Assembly (NCBI GenBank): GCA_963739995.1
Contig: CAVUCH010000020.1
Span: forward strand, 98,205 to 162,204
Source: CAVUCH01 sp963739995
GTDB taxonomy: Bacteria > Acidobacteriota > Vicinamibacteria > Vicinamibacterales > JAENWD01
DNA: 64,000 nt
Direction of reading: 5' to 3'
In this document: piece by piece, positions 1-8,040 of the stretch
Layout of the letters: the number at the start of each line of letters is the position of its first letter
How positions within the stretch are numbered: position 1 is the first letter of the stretch
The notes under the pieces: generated by a model
Seen by the model: the letters and a program-made list of their open reading frames with translations, nothing else
Told to the model about the DNA's origin: nothing
The model's database searches: none
Made by a program: the position numbers and the translations under genes

Positions 1-116
1 TGCACCCGACGCGCGACAACGCACGGCTCAGTACGCTGCGGCCCCGGCTGCACGACGCTGTCGTGGACGAATTCGGCTGAACGAAGCGTGCTTGGAGTCC
101 CCGGCGCCGGCTCCGG

Positions 117-958
117 CTACTGGAGTGCGGATCCACTCGATCCTGGCCGCTGCGAGCCGCGAGGCGTCGATCCAGGCCGCGAGCTGCCCGGCCGCTGCTG
201 CCCCGGCGTTCGGGGCTGCTGTCCCGGTGTCGTCCCCCCTACGCCGGGCGGCAAAGGGTTGGGATTGTACGGGACGTAGACGAACTCCCATTGATCGTAG
301 CGGTTCCGTCCGTTCAACACCCGGATCGACGGGGCCTTGCTCTTGCTGCGTACTCCGCCGATCAACTGGTTGGACGTTCGCTCGCTGCTCGAGCCGCTGC
401 TCGAGCCCCCTGCGCGGTACTACCGAACGGCTGCCCCCCACCGCCGGCCGACGGGCCTCCGCTCCTCCTACCGAATCCCTGGCCGCCAGGCTGCACTCCG
501 TCGCCTTGCATCCCGGTGCCCGGCAGCCCGCCCCGAGACTGGCTCCCGAAACCGGAGGTCTGCCCTCGGGCGCCCGACGGGGTGTTGCCCGCACCCGGGG
601 GCCTGTTGCCCATGCCAGGAACGCCGGGCGTGTCGCTGCCGGGTCCGAGCAGCGACACGGGCTTCAGCTCGAATTCGCCGCCCGTGATCGGATCCTTGTA
701 TTTCTTGCGGAGGAATTTCTGCTGGAGCAGCACGTCGAGGTTCGGTGCGCCAGGCACGCCGGACTTGCGCCGATACAACTGGAACGCACGGTCGTACTGC
801 TGGCCACGCCAGACGAGCTCGGCTTCCTTCTCGCGCTGCGCCGCCTGGCGCCATACGGGCATGGCTACAGACATCATGACTGCCATCAACGCCATGGCCA
901 CCAGCAGGGCCGCCATCGCGTAACCGGCTTCGCCACGACTCACTTGCGCCTGATGCAT
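117..958 (-). CDS. Type II secretion-like pseudopilin, frameshifted
   Basis: Minor pseudopilin-like protein and last gene of the secretion cluster. From ATG 958 it has a short leader and a hydrophobic helix (YAMAALLVAMALMAVMMSV) followed by the REKEAELVWRG motif seen in these proteins. The middle is Gly/Pro-rich, and the C-terminal part holds the conserved SNQLIGGVRSKSK stretch. The leader lacks the usual GFTLIE cleavage site and Glu5, so processing may differ. The reading frame breaks in a run of five C at 406-410 (five G on the coding strand). Adding one G joins the frames as QGGSSSGSSSERTSNQL, giving about 280 aa. As written, the upstream frame stops at 362. A GTG start at 991 is possible but would overlap the divergent gene at 982. 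The indel could be a sequencing error or a real mutation. Confidence 0.75.
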
Positions 959-981
959 GAGTCCACTATTCTTGTTCGCGA

Positions 982-1920
982 ATGGTATCACGTGCGGTTC
1001 GCTGCCTAGTGTCCATGGTTCTCCTCGTGGGTGTTGGCTGCGACAAGGTTCCGCTGACGGCTCCGACCGAGTCCACCATCCAATTGTTCGCCAACGGGTC
1101 GTCCGTTCCGCTCACAGGCGGCGTGGATCTCGTCGCGACCGTCACGGAGGGGCCCGGCACGCCAGTCCAGAACGGCACGCTGGTTACCTTTACGACGACC
1201 CTCGGCCGGATCGAACCCGCAGAGGCGCGAACCAATAATGGCCGCGTGACCGTTCGTCTCCTCGCCGACGGGCGATCGGGAACGGCGACGGTCACCGCGT
1301 TCTCCGGCGGCGCGACCGCAGGCGAACTCGAGATTCCAGTGGGTGCCGCCGCTGCGGACAACCTCACGCTGCGCGCGGAGCCAAGCTTCGTCGGCGCATC
1401 GGGCGGCACCGTTCAACTGATCGCTACAGTACGAGACGAGGCGGGCAACGGTGTCGCAGGCGCCCCGGTCACATTTTCGACGACTGCCGGACAACTCAGC
1501 AGCGGCTCCGCGATCACCAGCGGAAACGGCGACGCCACGACGTCTCTCACGACTGACCGCACGAGTGAGGTGACCGCCCGAGCCGGAGGGCAGGAAGCGA
1601 CGATCACCATCAGTCGCCAGGAAGCCCCCACGGTGGCGGTGACTGTTGAACCGGCGTCACCCGTGGTTGATCAACCCGCGGTGTTCACCGTCACCGTTAC
1701 ACCGGCGGAGGATGGCACGCCCGTGCAGTCGGTGAGCATCGATTTCGGAGACGGTGATGAGGTGCAACTCGGCGCATCCAGCACCACCGCTTCCCACGTG
1801 TATCGGAGCACAGACGACTTCACCGTGACCGTCGTGGTGCGTGACGTCGCGGGCCATGAGACACGTCAGGTGCTCGTGATCAGCGTAGTTGACCCGCCTG
1901 TGGTAATCCCCGAGCCATAG
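982..1920 (+). CDS. Ig-like (Big_1) and PKD domain lipoprotein
   Basis: Predicted surface or outer-membrane lipoprotein of 312 aa. The N-terminus has a hydrophobic stretch ending LLVGVGC, a loose lipobox with Cys20. Two bacterial Ig-like repeats follow, at about residues 32-120 and 125-210 (PVQNGTLVTFTTTLGRIEP, then GVAGAPVTFSTTAGQL). A PKD-type domain with the FGDGD and HVYRSTDDFTVTV signatures covers about 215-310. Such domains usually serve adhesion or extracellular protein contacts. The gene diverges from the pseudopilin gene with only 23 bases between the preferred starts, so the two may share a control region. A substrate or accessory role for the neighbouring secretion system is inferred from position only. 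Confidence 0.7.
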   Translation: MVSRAVRCLVSMVLLVGVGCDKVPLTAPTESTIQLFANGSSVPLTGGVDLVATVTEGPGTPVQNGTLVTFTTTLGRIEPAEARTNNGRVTVRLLADGRSGTATVTAFSGGATAGELEIPVGAAAADNLTLRAEPSFVGASGGTVQLIATVRDEAGNGVAGAPVTFSTTAGQLSSGSAITSGNGDATTSLTTDRTSEVTARAGGQEATITISRQEAPTVAVTVEPASPVVDQPAVFTVTVTPAEDGTPVQSVSIDFGDGDEVQLGASSTTASHVYRSTDDFTVTVVVRDVAGHETRQVLVISVVDPPVVIPEP

Positions 1921-1924
1921 TGAA

Positions 1925-1940
1925 GACGCCGACCGGCGTC
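1925..1940. terminator. Possible bidirectional terminator hairpin
   Basis: GACGCCGACCGGCGTC is a perfect palindrome placed just after the stop of the Ig/PKD lipoprotein and just past the 3' end of the convergent pseudopilin gene. There is no U-tract on either side, so intrinsic termination would be weak. Confidence 0.3.
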
Positions 1941-1965
1941 ACGGTCAGCAAGTACACCGCGAGGG

Positions 1966-2382
1966 CTACCACTCGCTCAACTTGGATCCGTCCAGGGCCT
2001 GCCCTTCCGCCCCGCTGTGGACGTTGTAGATGCCGGGCTCGACTGTCAGGTTCGCGGGATCCGGCTCCGCCTGCACCGTCTGCCACGTCGTGGCAGACTG
2101 CGTCATGGGATCGACCGGGACCGTGCGGAGGTATCCGGCGGTCACGAGATCCTCAAGGCTCGCTGGATACTTCCCCTTGTCGGCGTAGTGCTGGTCGATG
2201 GCATCGCGCAAGCGGAACAGATCTTCCTTCAGCACGGCCTCGCGTCCACGCTGCACGCTGTTCTGGTACATCACCAGGCCGATGCTCGCGAGCAGGACGA
2301 TCAGCGAGATGACGACCAGCAGCTCGATGAGCGTGAAGCCGCGCTCCCCCCTCCGATAGCGGCGCCGCAGGCAGTTCGTCAC
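1966..2382 (-). CDS. Type II secretion pseudopilin (GspG-like)
   Basis: Pseudopilin of 138 aa with a classical prepilin leader: a basic N-terminus, then G|FTLIELLVVISLIVLLASI with Glu5, the site cut and N-methylated by a PilD-type peptidase. The periplasmic part has the GspG pattern YPASLEDLVTAGYLRTVPVDPMT followed by a short C-terminal region with IYNVHSG and a GxxLDGS motif. The protein should polymerise into the short periplasmic pseudopilus driven by the GspE ATPase. It starts 6 bases after the stop of the preceding pseudopilin gene, so the two are co-translated. No prepilin peptidase gene lies in the window, so processing must rely on one elsewhere. Confidence 0.88.
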   Translation of the reverse strand: MTNCLRRRYRRGERGFTLIELLVVISLIVLLASIGLVMYQNSVQRGREAVLKEDLFRLRDAIDQHYADKGKYPASLEDLVTAGYLRTVPVDPMTQSATTWQTVQAEPDPANLTVEPGIYNVHSGAEGQALDGSKLSEW

Positions 2383-2388
2383 GACGTC

Positions 2389-2880
2389 CTACCAGTCCTT
2401 GTACTTCGTGCCGTCGAGCGCCGTCCCGTCGCTCGTGGTGAACACGTCCCACACGTTCTGCCCGCCCCAGGTGCGGGCGTCCGCTGCGTCCTGGTAGGAG
2501 CGCATCCCCCACTCCTTCGAGCCCGTCATCGGGTCGATCGGGACGCGCCGCAGGAATTTCAGCTTCCGGTCCGTCGCGTCACCCGCGGCGCGCACGCCTT
2601 CGACCAGCACCGCCAGCGTGGGCGGGTAGCCCTCGTTCCCGAGCTTGAGCTCCGTGGCCGCAATCATCCCCTGGTCGGCCGCATCCTTGTAATGATCGAT
2701 GGCGGTGCGCAGCTCGCGCAGCGTGCGGCGGAGCTCGACTTCGCGCGTGCGCTGCATCGCGACATGCGCGAGCGGCATGACCGCCGAGGCCAGGATGCCG
2801 ACGAGCGCCGTGACCACGAGCAGTTCGACGAAGGTCAAACCCGTCTCGCGGTCGGGCCCTCGCCCTGACTTTCTGATCAT
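2389..2880 (-). CDS. Type II secretion pseudopilin (GspG-like)
   Basis: Second pseudopilin, 163 aa. The leader ends TG|LTFVELLVV with Glu5, followed by a hydrophobic helix. The body carries the family signatures REVELRRTLRELRTAIDHYKD, YPPTLAVLVEGV and LRRVPIDPMTG, and a C-terminal SDGTALDGTKYKDW resembling the tail of the next gene product. The start overlaps the secretin stop by four bases (ATGA), implying translational coupling. Its similarity to the downstream pseudopilin suggests they form the same filament as major and minor subunits; which is which cannot be told from sequence alone. Confidence 0.88.
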   Translation of the reverse strand: MIRKSGRGPDRETGLTFVELLVVTALVGILASAVMPLAHVAMQRTREVELRRTLRELRTAIDHYKDAADQGMIAATELKLGNEGYPPTLAVLVEGVRAAGDATDRKLKFLRRVPIDPMTGSKEWGMRSYQDAADARTWGGQNVWDVFTTSDGTALDGTKYKDW

Positions 2881-5309
2881 CGCACCGTAACTGTCACCGG
2901 CGCGGACTGCACGGGAACGACCCCACCGGCCGGCCCGGCGCCGGTCCCGCTGACGGTCACTGTGGCCGCCCCCGGAGCGACGGCCTCGAAGAGGACGGCC
3001 GCCAGCAGCCCCGTACCGGAGGCGCCGACCGGATCCTGGCCACGGGTGAGCGTGATGTCTATTCGGCCCGACGCGGCGTCGACCTGGTGGCTGAAGCTTG
3101 CGTTCGTGCCTCCCTGGCGCATGAAGCTCCCCTCCTGCACCGACCGCACGCGCAGCTGGCCGGGGCTGAACGTGACAGTGAGGGACACCGTGGACATGCG
3201 GGGAGCGCTCGTCACGGAGATCGGAACCGTGTACGGCCCGCCACCAACACGGAACTCAGTGCCTGGAGCGGTCACGGCCACTTGAAAGACGCTCCCGGGC
3301 GATGCGGCGTCGGCCGGCGCCGCTTCTGCAACCGGGGGCGTGGCCGCGGTCGCTTCCGGGGGCGTCACCGGCGTCTCGGCCGGCGCCTGCGGCTGTCCTT
3401 GCGCCGGAGCCGCTGGCTGCTGGGGCGGAAGCGGCACCACACCCGGCGAGGGCAACGTTCCCGGCAAGGTGCCGGGGGGTGTCGTCTGAGGGGGCGTGTC
3501 CGGCGCAGGCGGGCTAGGCCCTGCAGCTCCCCCGTCGCCGCCCTGCGGCGCAATCAGTGGCGGCGGTCCGCCGAGCCCGAGATTCTGCTGCGTGCCGATG
3601 TAGATCGGATTCACGTCCTGCTGTCGCAACTCGTGGGTGCGTACGATGTGCGGCGTCAGCAGCATCACGATGTCCGTCTGCGTCAGCGAATTGTCGTTGC
3701 TCGCGAACAGGTCCCGGAGGCCAGGCACGTGAATGAGGCCGATGATCCCTTTGAGGGCGCGGCGTTCGTCCTCGCGCAGCAGGCCGGCAAGCAGCGTCGA
3801 TTCCCCATCGCGCAGCCGGATCTTTGTCTCGACCTTGCGCGTGCCGAAGGACGGCAGGTTCTGCCCGGCAATGTCGATCTGGGCCCCGAGCGTGCTGCTC
3901 TCGACGCTCAACTCGAGCACGATGTCGTTGTCGAACGTCACCCGGGGGGTCATGATGACGTTCACCCCCACCGGCCGGTAGTTGAACTGCGAGATTGGCT
4001 GCGTCGCGAGGCTTCCCGGCCCGCCGAACGATCCGAACGTGGTCTGCGGCACCGGGATCTCGTCGCCCAGGTTCAGCGTGATCTTCTGTCCCTCCTGCCC
4101 GCGCAGCTGCGGCTTGGCGACGAGCTTCGTGCGCGTGTCGCTCTCGAGGAAGCGCGCGATCGCCTGCGGCACCGCCAGGTAGAAGTCGGCCGCACTGATG
4201 CCCGCCGAGATCGTATTCGCGTTGAACAGCGGTACCGAGGTCGTCGGCCCGGCGCCACCGGTCCCGGGGGTAACCGTCGGCGCGACCTCGGGCGAGAAGA
4301 TCGCGCTCACGGAGTACTGCGACAGATCGAGGCCGAACTGCTTCGCGCGGGCACGGTTGACCTCCATGATCGAGACGTCCAGCACGACCTCCGCGCGCGG
4401 ACGGTCGTTGGCGTCGATCACGCGTTCCATGATCGCGGCCATTGCGGCCGTCGCGCGGATCGTGATCGTGTTGCTCGTCTTGTTCGGAGCAATCGTCGGG
4501 ATCACGGCGACGCCGGGCACGCGCAGGACCGTGTTGAGCAGCTGCGCCACCTCGGTCGCATCCGCATGCGACAGGTAGAAGATCCGGACGACCTGCTCGT
4601 CGTACTTCGCGCGGTTCTGCGCGTTGTCCGGGATGATCAGGATCGTTCGCTCGTTCAGCACCTTGTAGAACAGCTGGTTGGCGGAGAGTATCTGGAGCAG
4701 CGCCTGTTCCAGCGTCACGCCGTCGATCTGCACGGTGTAACCGGCCGGATCGCGATAATCGCTGGAGAACGTGATGTTGATGCCGCTGACCGCACCGATG
4801 AAATTGAGGATGTCGCGGACACTCGCGTTCGTGAACCGGATGTTGAGCGGGTCGCGGGACGCTGGGTTGAGCACCGGCTCCGGGGACATCTGGCGTGCGC
4901 GCTCGCGCATCCGCTGCACGGCAGGCTTCGGCCGTGACGCCTCGATCCTGTCGCGAATGGTCTGATCGAGGGTCGCCACTTTGGCAGCCGCCTGCCGGTT
5001 GCTCGGGTCGTACTCCGACGCCAGCCGGTACTCGCGCAAGGCACCGTCGAGATCGCCCTTCGCCTCCAGTTCCCGCGCCGCATCCACGTGCACACGCGAC
5101 GCGTTCAGCATCGAACGATCGAGCGCTATCTTGAACTCGGTCCTGTTCGGATCGGCCTGTACCGCCTCACGGTAGTGCACGACGGCCGCGTCCCAGTCGG
5201 ATCGGCGCGCCGCTTCCTCTCCGCGGCGGAAGGCCATGCCCGCCGCGCATCCCGCAGCGACCGCAACCAACGCCACCAGGGACAGCACTTTCGATAACTG
5301 TCGCGTCAC
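2877..5309 (-). CDS. gspD: Secretin (GspD/PilQ type) with TPR head and cohesin-like tail
   Basis: Outer-membrane secretin of 810 aa, the gated pore of the secretion/pilus machine. A lipoprotein-type signal (LVALVAVAAGC, Cys21) is followed by TPR-like repeats (about 25-130), an STN/N0 domain (INITFSSDYRDPAGYTVQID), N-domains, and the secretin core with VPVPQTTFGSFGGPGS and the closing TDIVMLLTPHIVRT. After the core comes a Pro/Gln/Ala-rich linker (about 585-672) and a C-terminal beta-sandwich of roughly 135 residues that looks like a cohesin domain. Canonical GspD and PilQ lack that tail. The gene sits between the pilP/gspC-like gene and the pseudopilins, overlapping the next gene by four bases. 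The fold of the tail is judged by eye only. Confidence 0.88.
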   Translation of the reverse strand: MTRQLSKVLSLVALVAVAAGCAAGMAFRRGEEAARRSDWDAAVVHYREAVQADPNRTEFKIALDRSMLNASRVHVDAARELEAKGDLDGALREYRLASEYDPSNRQAAAKVATLDQTIRDRIEASRPKPAVQRMRERARQMSPEPVLNPASRDPLNIRFTNASVRDILNFIGAVSGINITFSSDYRDPAGYTVQIDGVTLEQALLQILSANQLFYKVLNERTILIIPDNAQNRAKYDEQVVRIFYLSHADATEVAQLLNTVLRVPGVAVIPTIAPNKTSNTITIRATAAMAAIMERVIDANDRPRAEVVLDVSIMEVNRARAKQFGLDLSQYSVSAIFSPEVAPTVTPGTGGAGPTTSVPLFNANTISAGISAADFYLAVPQAIARFLESDTRTKLVAKPQLRGQEGQKITLNLGDEIPVPQTTFGSFGGPGSLATQPISQFNYRPVGVNVIMTPRVTFDNDIVLELSVESSTLGAQIDIAGQNLPSFGTRKVETKIRLRDGESTLLAGLLREDERRALKGIIGLIHVPGLRDLFASNDNSLTQTDIVMLLTPHIVRTHELRQQDVNPIYIGTQQNLGLGGPPPLIAPQGGDGGAAGPSPPAPDTPPQTTPPGTLPGTLPSPGVVPLPPQQPAAPAQGQPQAPAETPVTPPEATAATPPVAEAAPADAASPGSVFQVAVTAPGTEFRVGGGPYTVPISVTSAPRMSTVSLTVTFSPGQLRVRSVQEGSFMRQGGTNASFSHQVDAASGRIDITLTRGQDPVGASGTGLLAAVLFEAVAPGAATVTVSGTGAGPAGGVVPVQSAPVTVTVR

Positions 5310-5323
5310 GCGTTTCTCCGTTG

Positions 5324-5908
5324 CTACGACCCGGTCAGCCGGATCGTCTGCTGTCCGCGCCCGTCCACGTGGGCCATCTCGATTGACTCGACGCCGATGC
5401 GGAGGATCCGGTAGCGACCCTCGATGATATCGCCCTCGCGGCCATAGAAGACGTTGCGTCCGTCGCTCAACACCGCCAGTTTCAGGTGCCGCGCGAGTTC
5501 GTCGACCGTCCCGATGAAGCGCAGGGGTATGGGCGGCGGTCCGGCCGGCCCCGCTGCGATTGGCGGCGGCCCGGTTGGTTCGTGCTCCGATTCACCCTGT
5601 CCACGGGATTGCACGTCCCCCACCGGTGGCGTCTGGCGCTGCGCTTCGAACCTGAACGGGTTTCGGCCGGCCGCCATGGGTTCTGGCGCTGCGTTCTGCA
5701 GTCTGTCCAGCGCGATGAGTTCCACAACGGAATCGGCGGCGCCCGCGCCGCGCCGCGCCGCCGGTGCCGTCCCCCGCACGCGGTCACCGGCGCTCGTCGT
5801 CGTCGCCGGCCCGGTCGCGCCGCCGCCGAAGTTCCACCACAGCGCGAGAGCCAGCACGACGAACAGCGCCGCCAGCAGCAACCCCTGCGATCGGCTCTTA
5901 GCCTCCAT
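5324..5908 (-). CDS. PilP/GspC-like inner-membrane protein
   Basis: 194 aa protein with one N-terminal transmembrane helix (LLLAALFVVLALALWW), a disordered Pro/Gly-rich middle, and a small C-terminal domain beginning near residue 125 (PIPLRFIGTVDE) that ends in YRILRIGVESIEMAHVDGRG. This matches the HR/PilP beta-fold used by GspC or PilP to link the inner-membrane platform to the secretin N0 domain. Position directly upstream of the secretin and downstream of pilO supports the role. It overlaps pilO by 11 bases. A GspC rather than PilP label is possible because the protein has a transmembrane helix and no lipobox. Confidence 0.75.
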   Translation of the reverse strand: MEAKSRSQGLLLAALFVVLALALWWNFGGGATGPATTTSAGDRVRGTAPAARRGAGAADSVVELIALDRLQNAAPEPMAAGRNPFRFEAQRQTPPVGDVQSRGQGESEHEPTGPPPIAAGPAGPPPIPLRFIGTVDELARHLKLAVLSDGRNVFYGREGDIIEGRYRILRIGVESIEMAHVDGRGQQTIRLTGS

Positions 5909-6476
5909 GCCCCTCCGAGCGGAAGAACGTGGCCAGCTGCAGCGTCAGCGTCAGGGGAGCGGTCGAGTCGGCGCCTTCGGCGAGCGTAACGTCCTCTATC
6001 ACGACGAACTCCGGGGCGGTTTCCAGGTCGTGGATGAAGCGCCGCACGTTGCCGTACTCCCCCTCCAGCACCATCGTGATTTTCACCTTCTGCAGGGAGC
6101 CCTCGTAGTTCGCGTCGGGCTCGTAGCTGCGCCGCTCGTAGCGCAGGTCCGCGTCCTTCGCCAGCTGCGCCAGCCGCGCGTAGGTGATCCGCCGTGCGCC
6201 CGCCAGGTCGTCGGGCAGCACCTCCCCGTAGAACTTCCGCAACGCCACGTCCGCACGATCCTTGCTCGTGAGCATCGCGCGCGACGCCGCGTACTCCCGG
6301 TGGGCAGCCGCGAGTTGCCGGAGCGCATTCTCTTTGCGCGCCTCGGTCGCTGACGCGCGAAGCGACAGCGGGTAGACGATGGCCACGTAGGCGGCCACGT
6401 TCAGCACCGCCGCGACCGAGAGCGGCACGATGATCGTGCGCCATTCGCGAAAGATGCGCCGCAGCAGCGGGGTCAT
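5898..6476 (-). CDS. pilO: PilO-like assembly protein
   Basis: 192 aa inner-membrane alignment protein. One transmembrane helix at about residues 17-38 is followed by a coiled-coil stretch with many Ala, Arg and Glu (ATEARKENALRQLAAAHREY), then a ferredoxin-like domain with YEGSLQKVKITMVLEGEY and FIHDLETAPEFVVIEDVTL, the typical PilO/GspM pattern. It should pair with PilN and connect PilM to the PilP-like protein. Its start overlaps the pilN stop by four bases. Confidence 0.85.
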   Translation of the reverse strand: MTPLLRRIFREWRTIIVPLSVAAVLNVAAYVAIVYPLSLRASATEARKENALRQLAAAHREYAASRAMLTSKDRADVALRKFYGEVLPDDLAGARRITYARLAQLAKDADLRYERRSYEPDANYEGSLQKVKITMVLEGEYGNVRRFIHDLETAPEFVVIEDVTLAEGADSTAPLTLTLQLATFFRSEGHGG

Positions 6477-7066
6477 GGGCGGCTCTCCGGCTCCGCCGTC
6501 GCCGAGGCGCGCTCCGAACGGTACACCCCGCGCAACGTGGCCTCGAGCAGACCTTCGTCGTTGAACCGCTCCTCGCGCGACAGCAAATCCCCGAACGCGT
6601 GCGTGCCCTCGAGCGCCTCGATAAACGCGTCCACATCGTCAACCGAGCGCGCCACGACGGCGACGGTCATGATCAGGCGGCCGTCGGGGTCCACGGACGG
6701 CCGCACGGCGGCGATCCGGACGCCCGCCGGCAATGTGGTCTCGAAGCGGTTGAACAGTTCGGTCCACGAGAACACGCGCCGATCGATCAGGGAGTTTGCC
6801 TCATGTGCCGCGGCCGCGATCGCGGCGAGCCGCGACTGATCGACACTCCGTCGTGCGGTACCGGCTTTCTGGCGCAGGTCGCGGGCCGTCCGCTCCGCCT
6901 GATCCGCCTCGGCTGCCAGCGTCGATTGCCGTCGCGACAGCGCCGCCAGGGCCGTGACGTTGAGCACGGTGCAGACGAGCACGATGACCGCGACGACGCC
7001 CAGGGCCAGCGTGACGGCGCGCTCGTTGTAAAAGGGACGGGTGGAGAGGTCCGTTCGCAGCATCAT
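6473..7066 (-). CDS. pilN: PilN-like assembly protein
   Basis: 197 aa. The N-terminus DLSTRPFYNERAVTLAL is the conserved cytoplasmic PilN motif that docks onto PilM. A transmembrane helix (about 18-40), a coiled coil with QAERTARDLRQKAGTARRSV, and a ferredoxin-like periplasmic domain (FSWTELFNRFETTLPAGVRI; VDAFIEALEGTHAFGDLL) follow. The final residues are rich in Glu and Pro. Four-base overlaps with both pilM and pilO show translational coupling, as in canonical pilMNO operons. Confidence 0.88.
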   Translation of the reverse strand: MMLRTDLSTRPFYNERAVTLALGVVAVIVLVCTVLNVTALAALSRRQSTLAAEADQAERTARDLRQKAGTARRSVDQSRLAAIAAAAHEANSLIDRRVFSWTELFNRFETTLPAGVRIAAVRPSVDPDGRLIMTVAVVARSVDDVDAFIEALEGTHAFGDLLSREERFNDEGLLEATLRGVYRSERASATAEPESRP

Positions 7067-8040
7067 GCTGTCCGCTCGCGCAGCAGGAGCCCGACGACGG
7101 GCGCCAGCGTGTCGAGCAAGGGCGGGCTCACCACAATACGATCCGCAAGTGCGATCGCCGGCCTCGGGTCGATCGTCTCCACGCGGGTGCCGAGTCGTGC
7201 TTCCAGCTGACGCCGCACGCTGTCGATGTCCAGCGCCGCCAGCTCGGGTGCGGCAGCCACGCTCGCGCGTCCGGCGCCGGCCAGGATGGCGCGCGTGAAA
7301 CCGCGGCCGCCGAGCCGATCTTCGTAGTACATCGCCGACTGGTGGACGACGTCCGCCAGGCTCCCGTCACCGTCGGAACCACGGTGCCGGTAGAACATCA
7401 ACTGTCCGTCGCGCAGGAACACCACCGTGAGGTAGTCGGGTGCCAGGTTGACCAGCAGCGTATCGCCCTGCGCCGGGCCGCCGGCCGCGAGCACGGCGTT
7501 GACCAGGTTGAACGTCGCCAGGTCCACGACGCCCGTGTGCACGCCCGCGTCCTGGCACACGGTTTCGTACTCGGTCACGATGTCGCGGCGCGCCATGATG
7601 ACCACGAACTCGCGTGCGCCGTCAACCTCCACGCCTGGCACATATGACAACTGCGTCTGATCCGGGGGGAACGGGACGCTCTTGCGCACCTGCCATGACA
7701 CGAGCGCCCCCAGGTCGGCTGCGCGCGCGGGTACCTTCTCGAATCGCAGCAGCGACACCTTCGCAATCGTGTCGGGCACGACCAGCACGGCCCGGCGGGG
7801 CCGCCCCCCGAGCTGTTGCAGGGCGCTCCGGATGGCGCCGGTCACGGCCGCGCGATCCATGATGTTGAGGGCGTTCAGGGCGGGCACGACCGCGCCAGGC
7901 GGCAACGCCTCGACGGCGAGCCCTGTGACGAGCGCCGGGGTCCCGGTCGGTGCCACGCGTACGACGGCAACGCGCGACGCGCTGATCTCGATGCCAACGC
8001 TCGGCGTCGGTGCTCCGAGAAGCGCGGCGAGGCGGCTCAT
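7063..8040 (-). CDS. pilM: PilM-like actin-fold ATPase
   Basis: 325 aa cytoplasmic protein of the actin/FtsA fold that caps the PilN-PilO complex. The first nucleotide loop is visible as VGIEISASRVAVVRV near residue 15, followed by GAIRSALQQLGGRPRRAVLVVPD and the FEKVP...LVSWQVRKSVPFP stretch typical of PilM/GspL-type proteins. Later segments include DTLLVNLAPDYLTVVFL (phosphate-2-like) and the FTRAILAGAGR loop. It overlaps gspE and pilN by four bases each. Confidence 0.85.
   Translation of the reverse strand: MSRLAALLGAPTPSVGIEISASRVAVVRVAPTGTPALVTGLAVEALPPGAVVPALNALNIMDRAAVTGAIRSALQQLGGRPRRAVLVVPDTIAKVSLLRFEKVPARAADLGALVSWQVRKSVPFPPDQTQLSYVPGVEVDGAREFVVIMARRDIVTEYETVCQDAGVHTGVVDLATFNLVNAVLAAGGPAQGDTLLVNLAPDYLTVVFLRDGQLMFYRHRGSDGDGSLADVVHQSAMYYEDRLGGRGFTRAILAGAGRASVAAAPELAALDIDSVRRQLEARLGTRVETIDPRPAIALADRIVVSPPLLDTLAPVVGLLLRERTA

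Noticed and set aside
117..365. Separate small gene at the end of the secretion cluster
   Set aside because: Its sequence is the conserved C-terminus of the pseudopilin; it is a frameshift product, not an independent gene.
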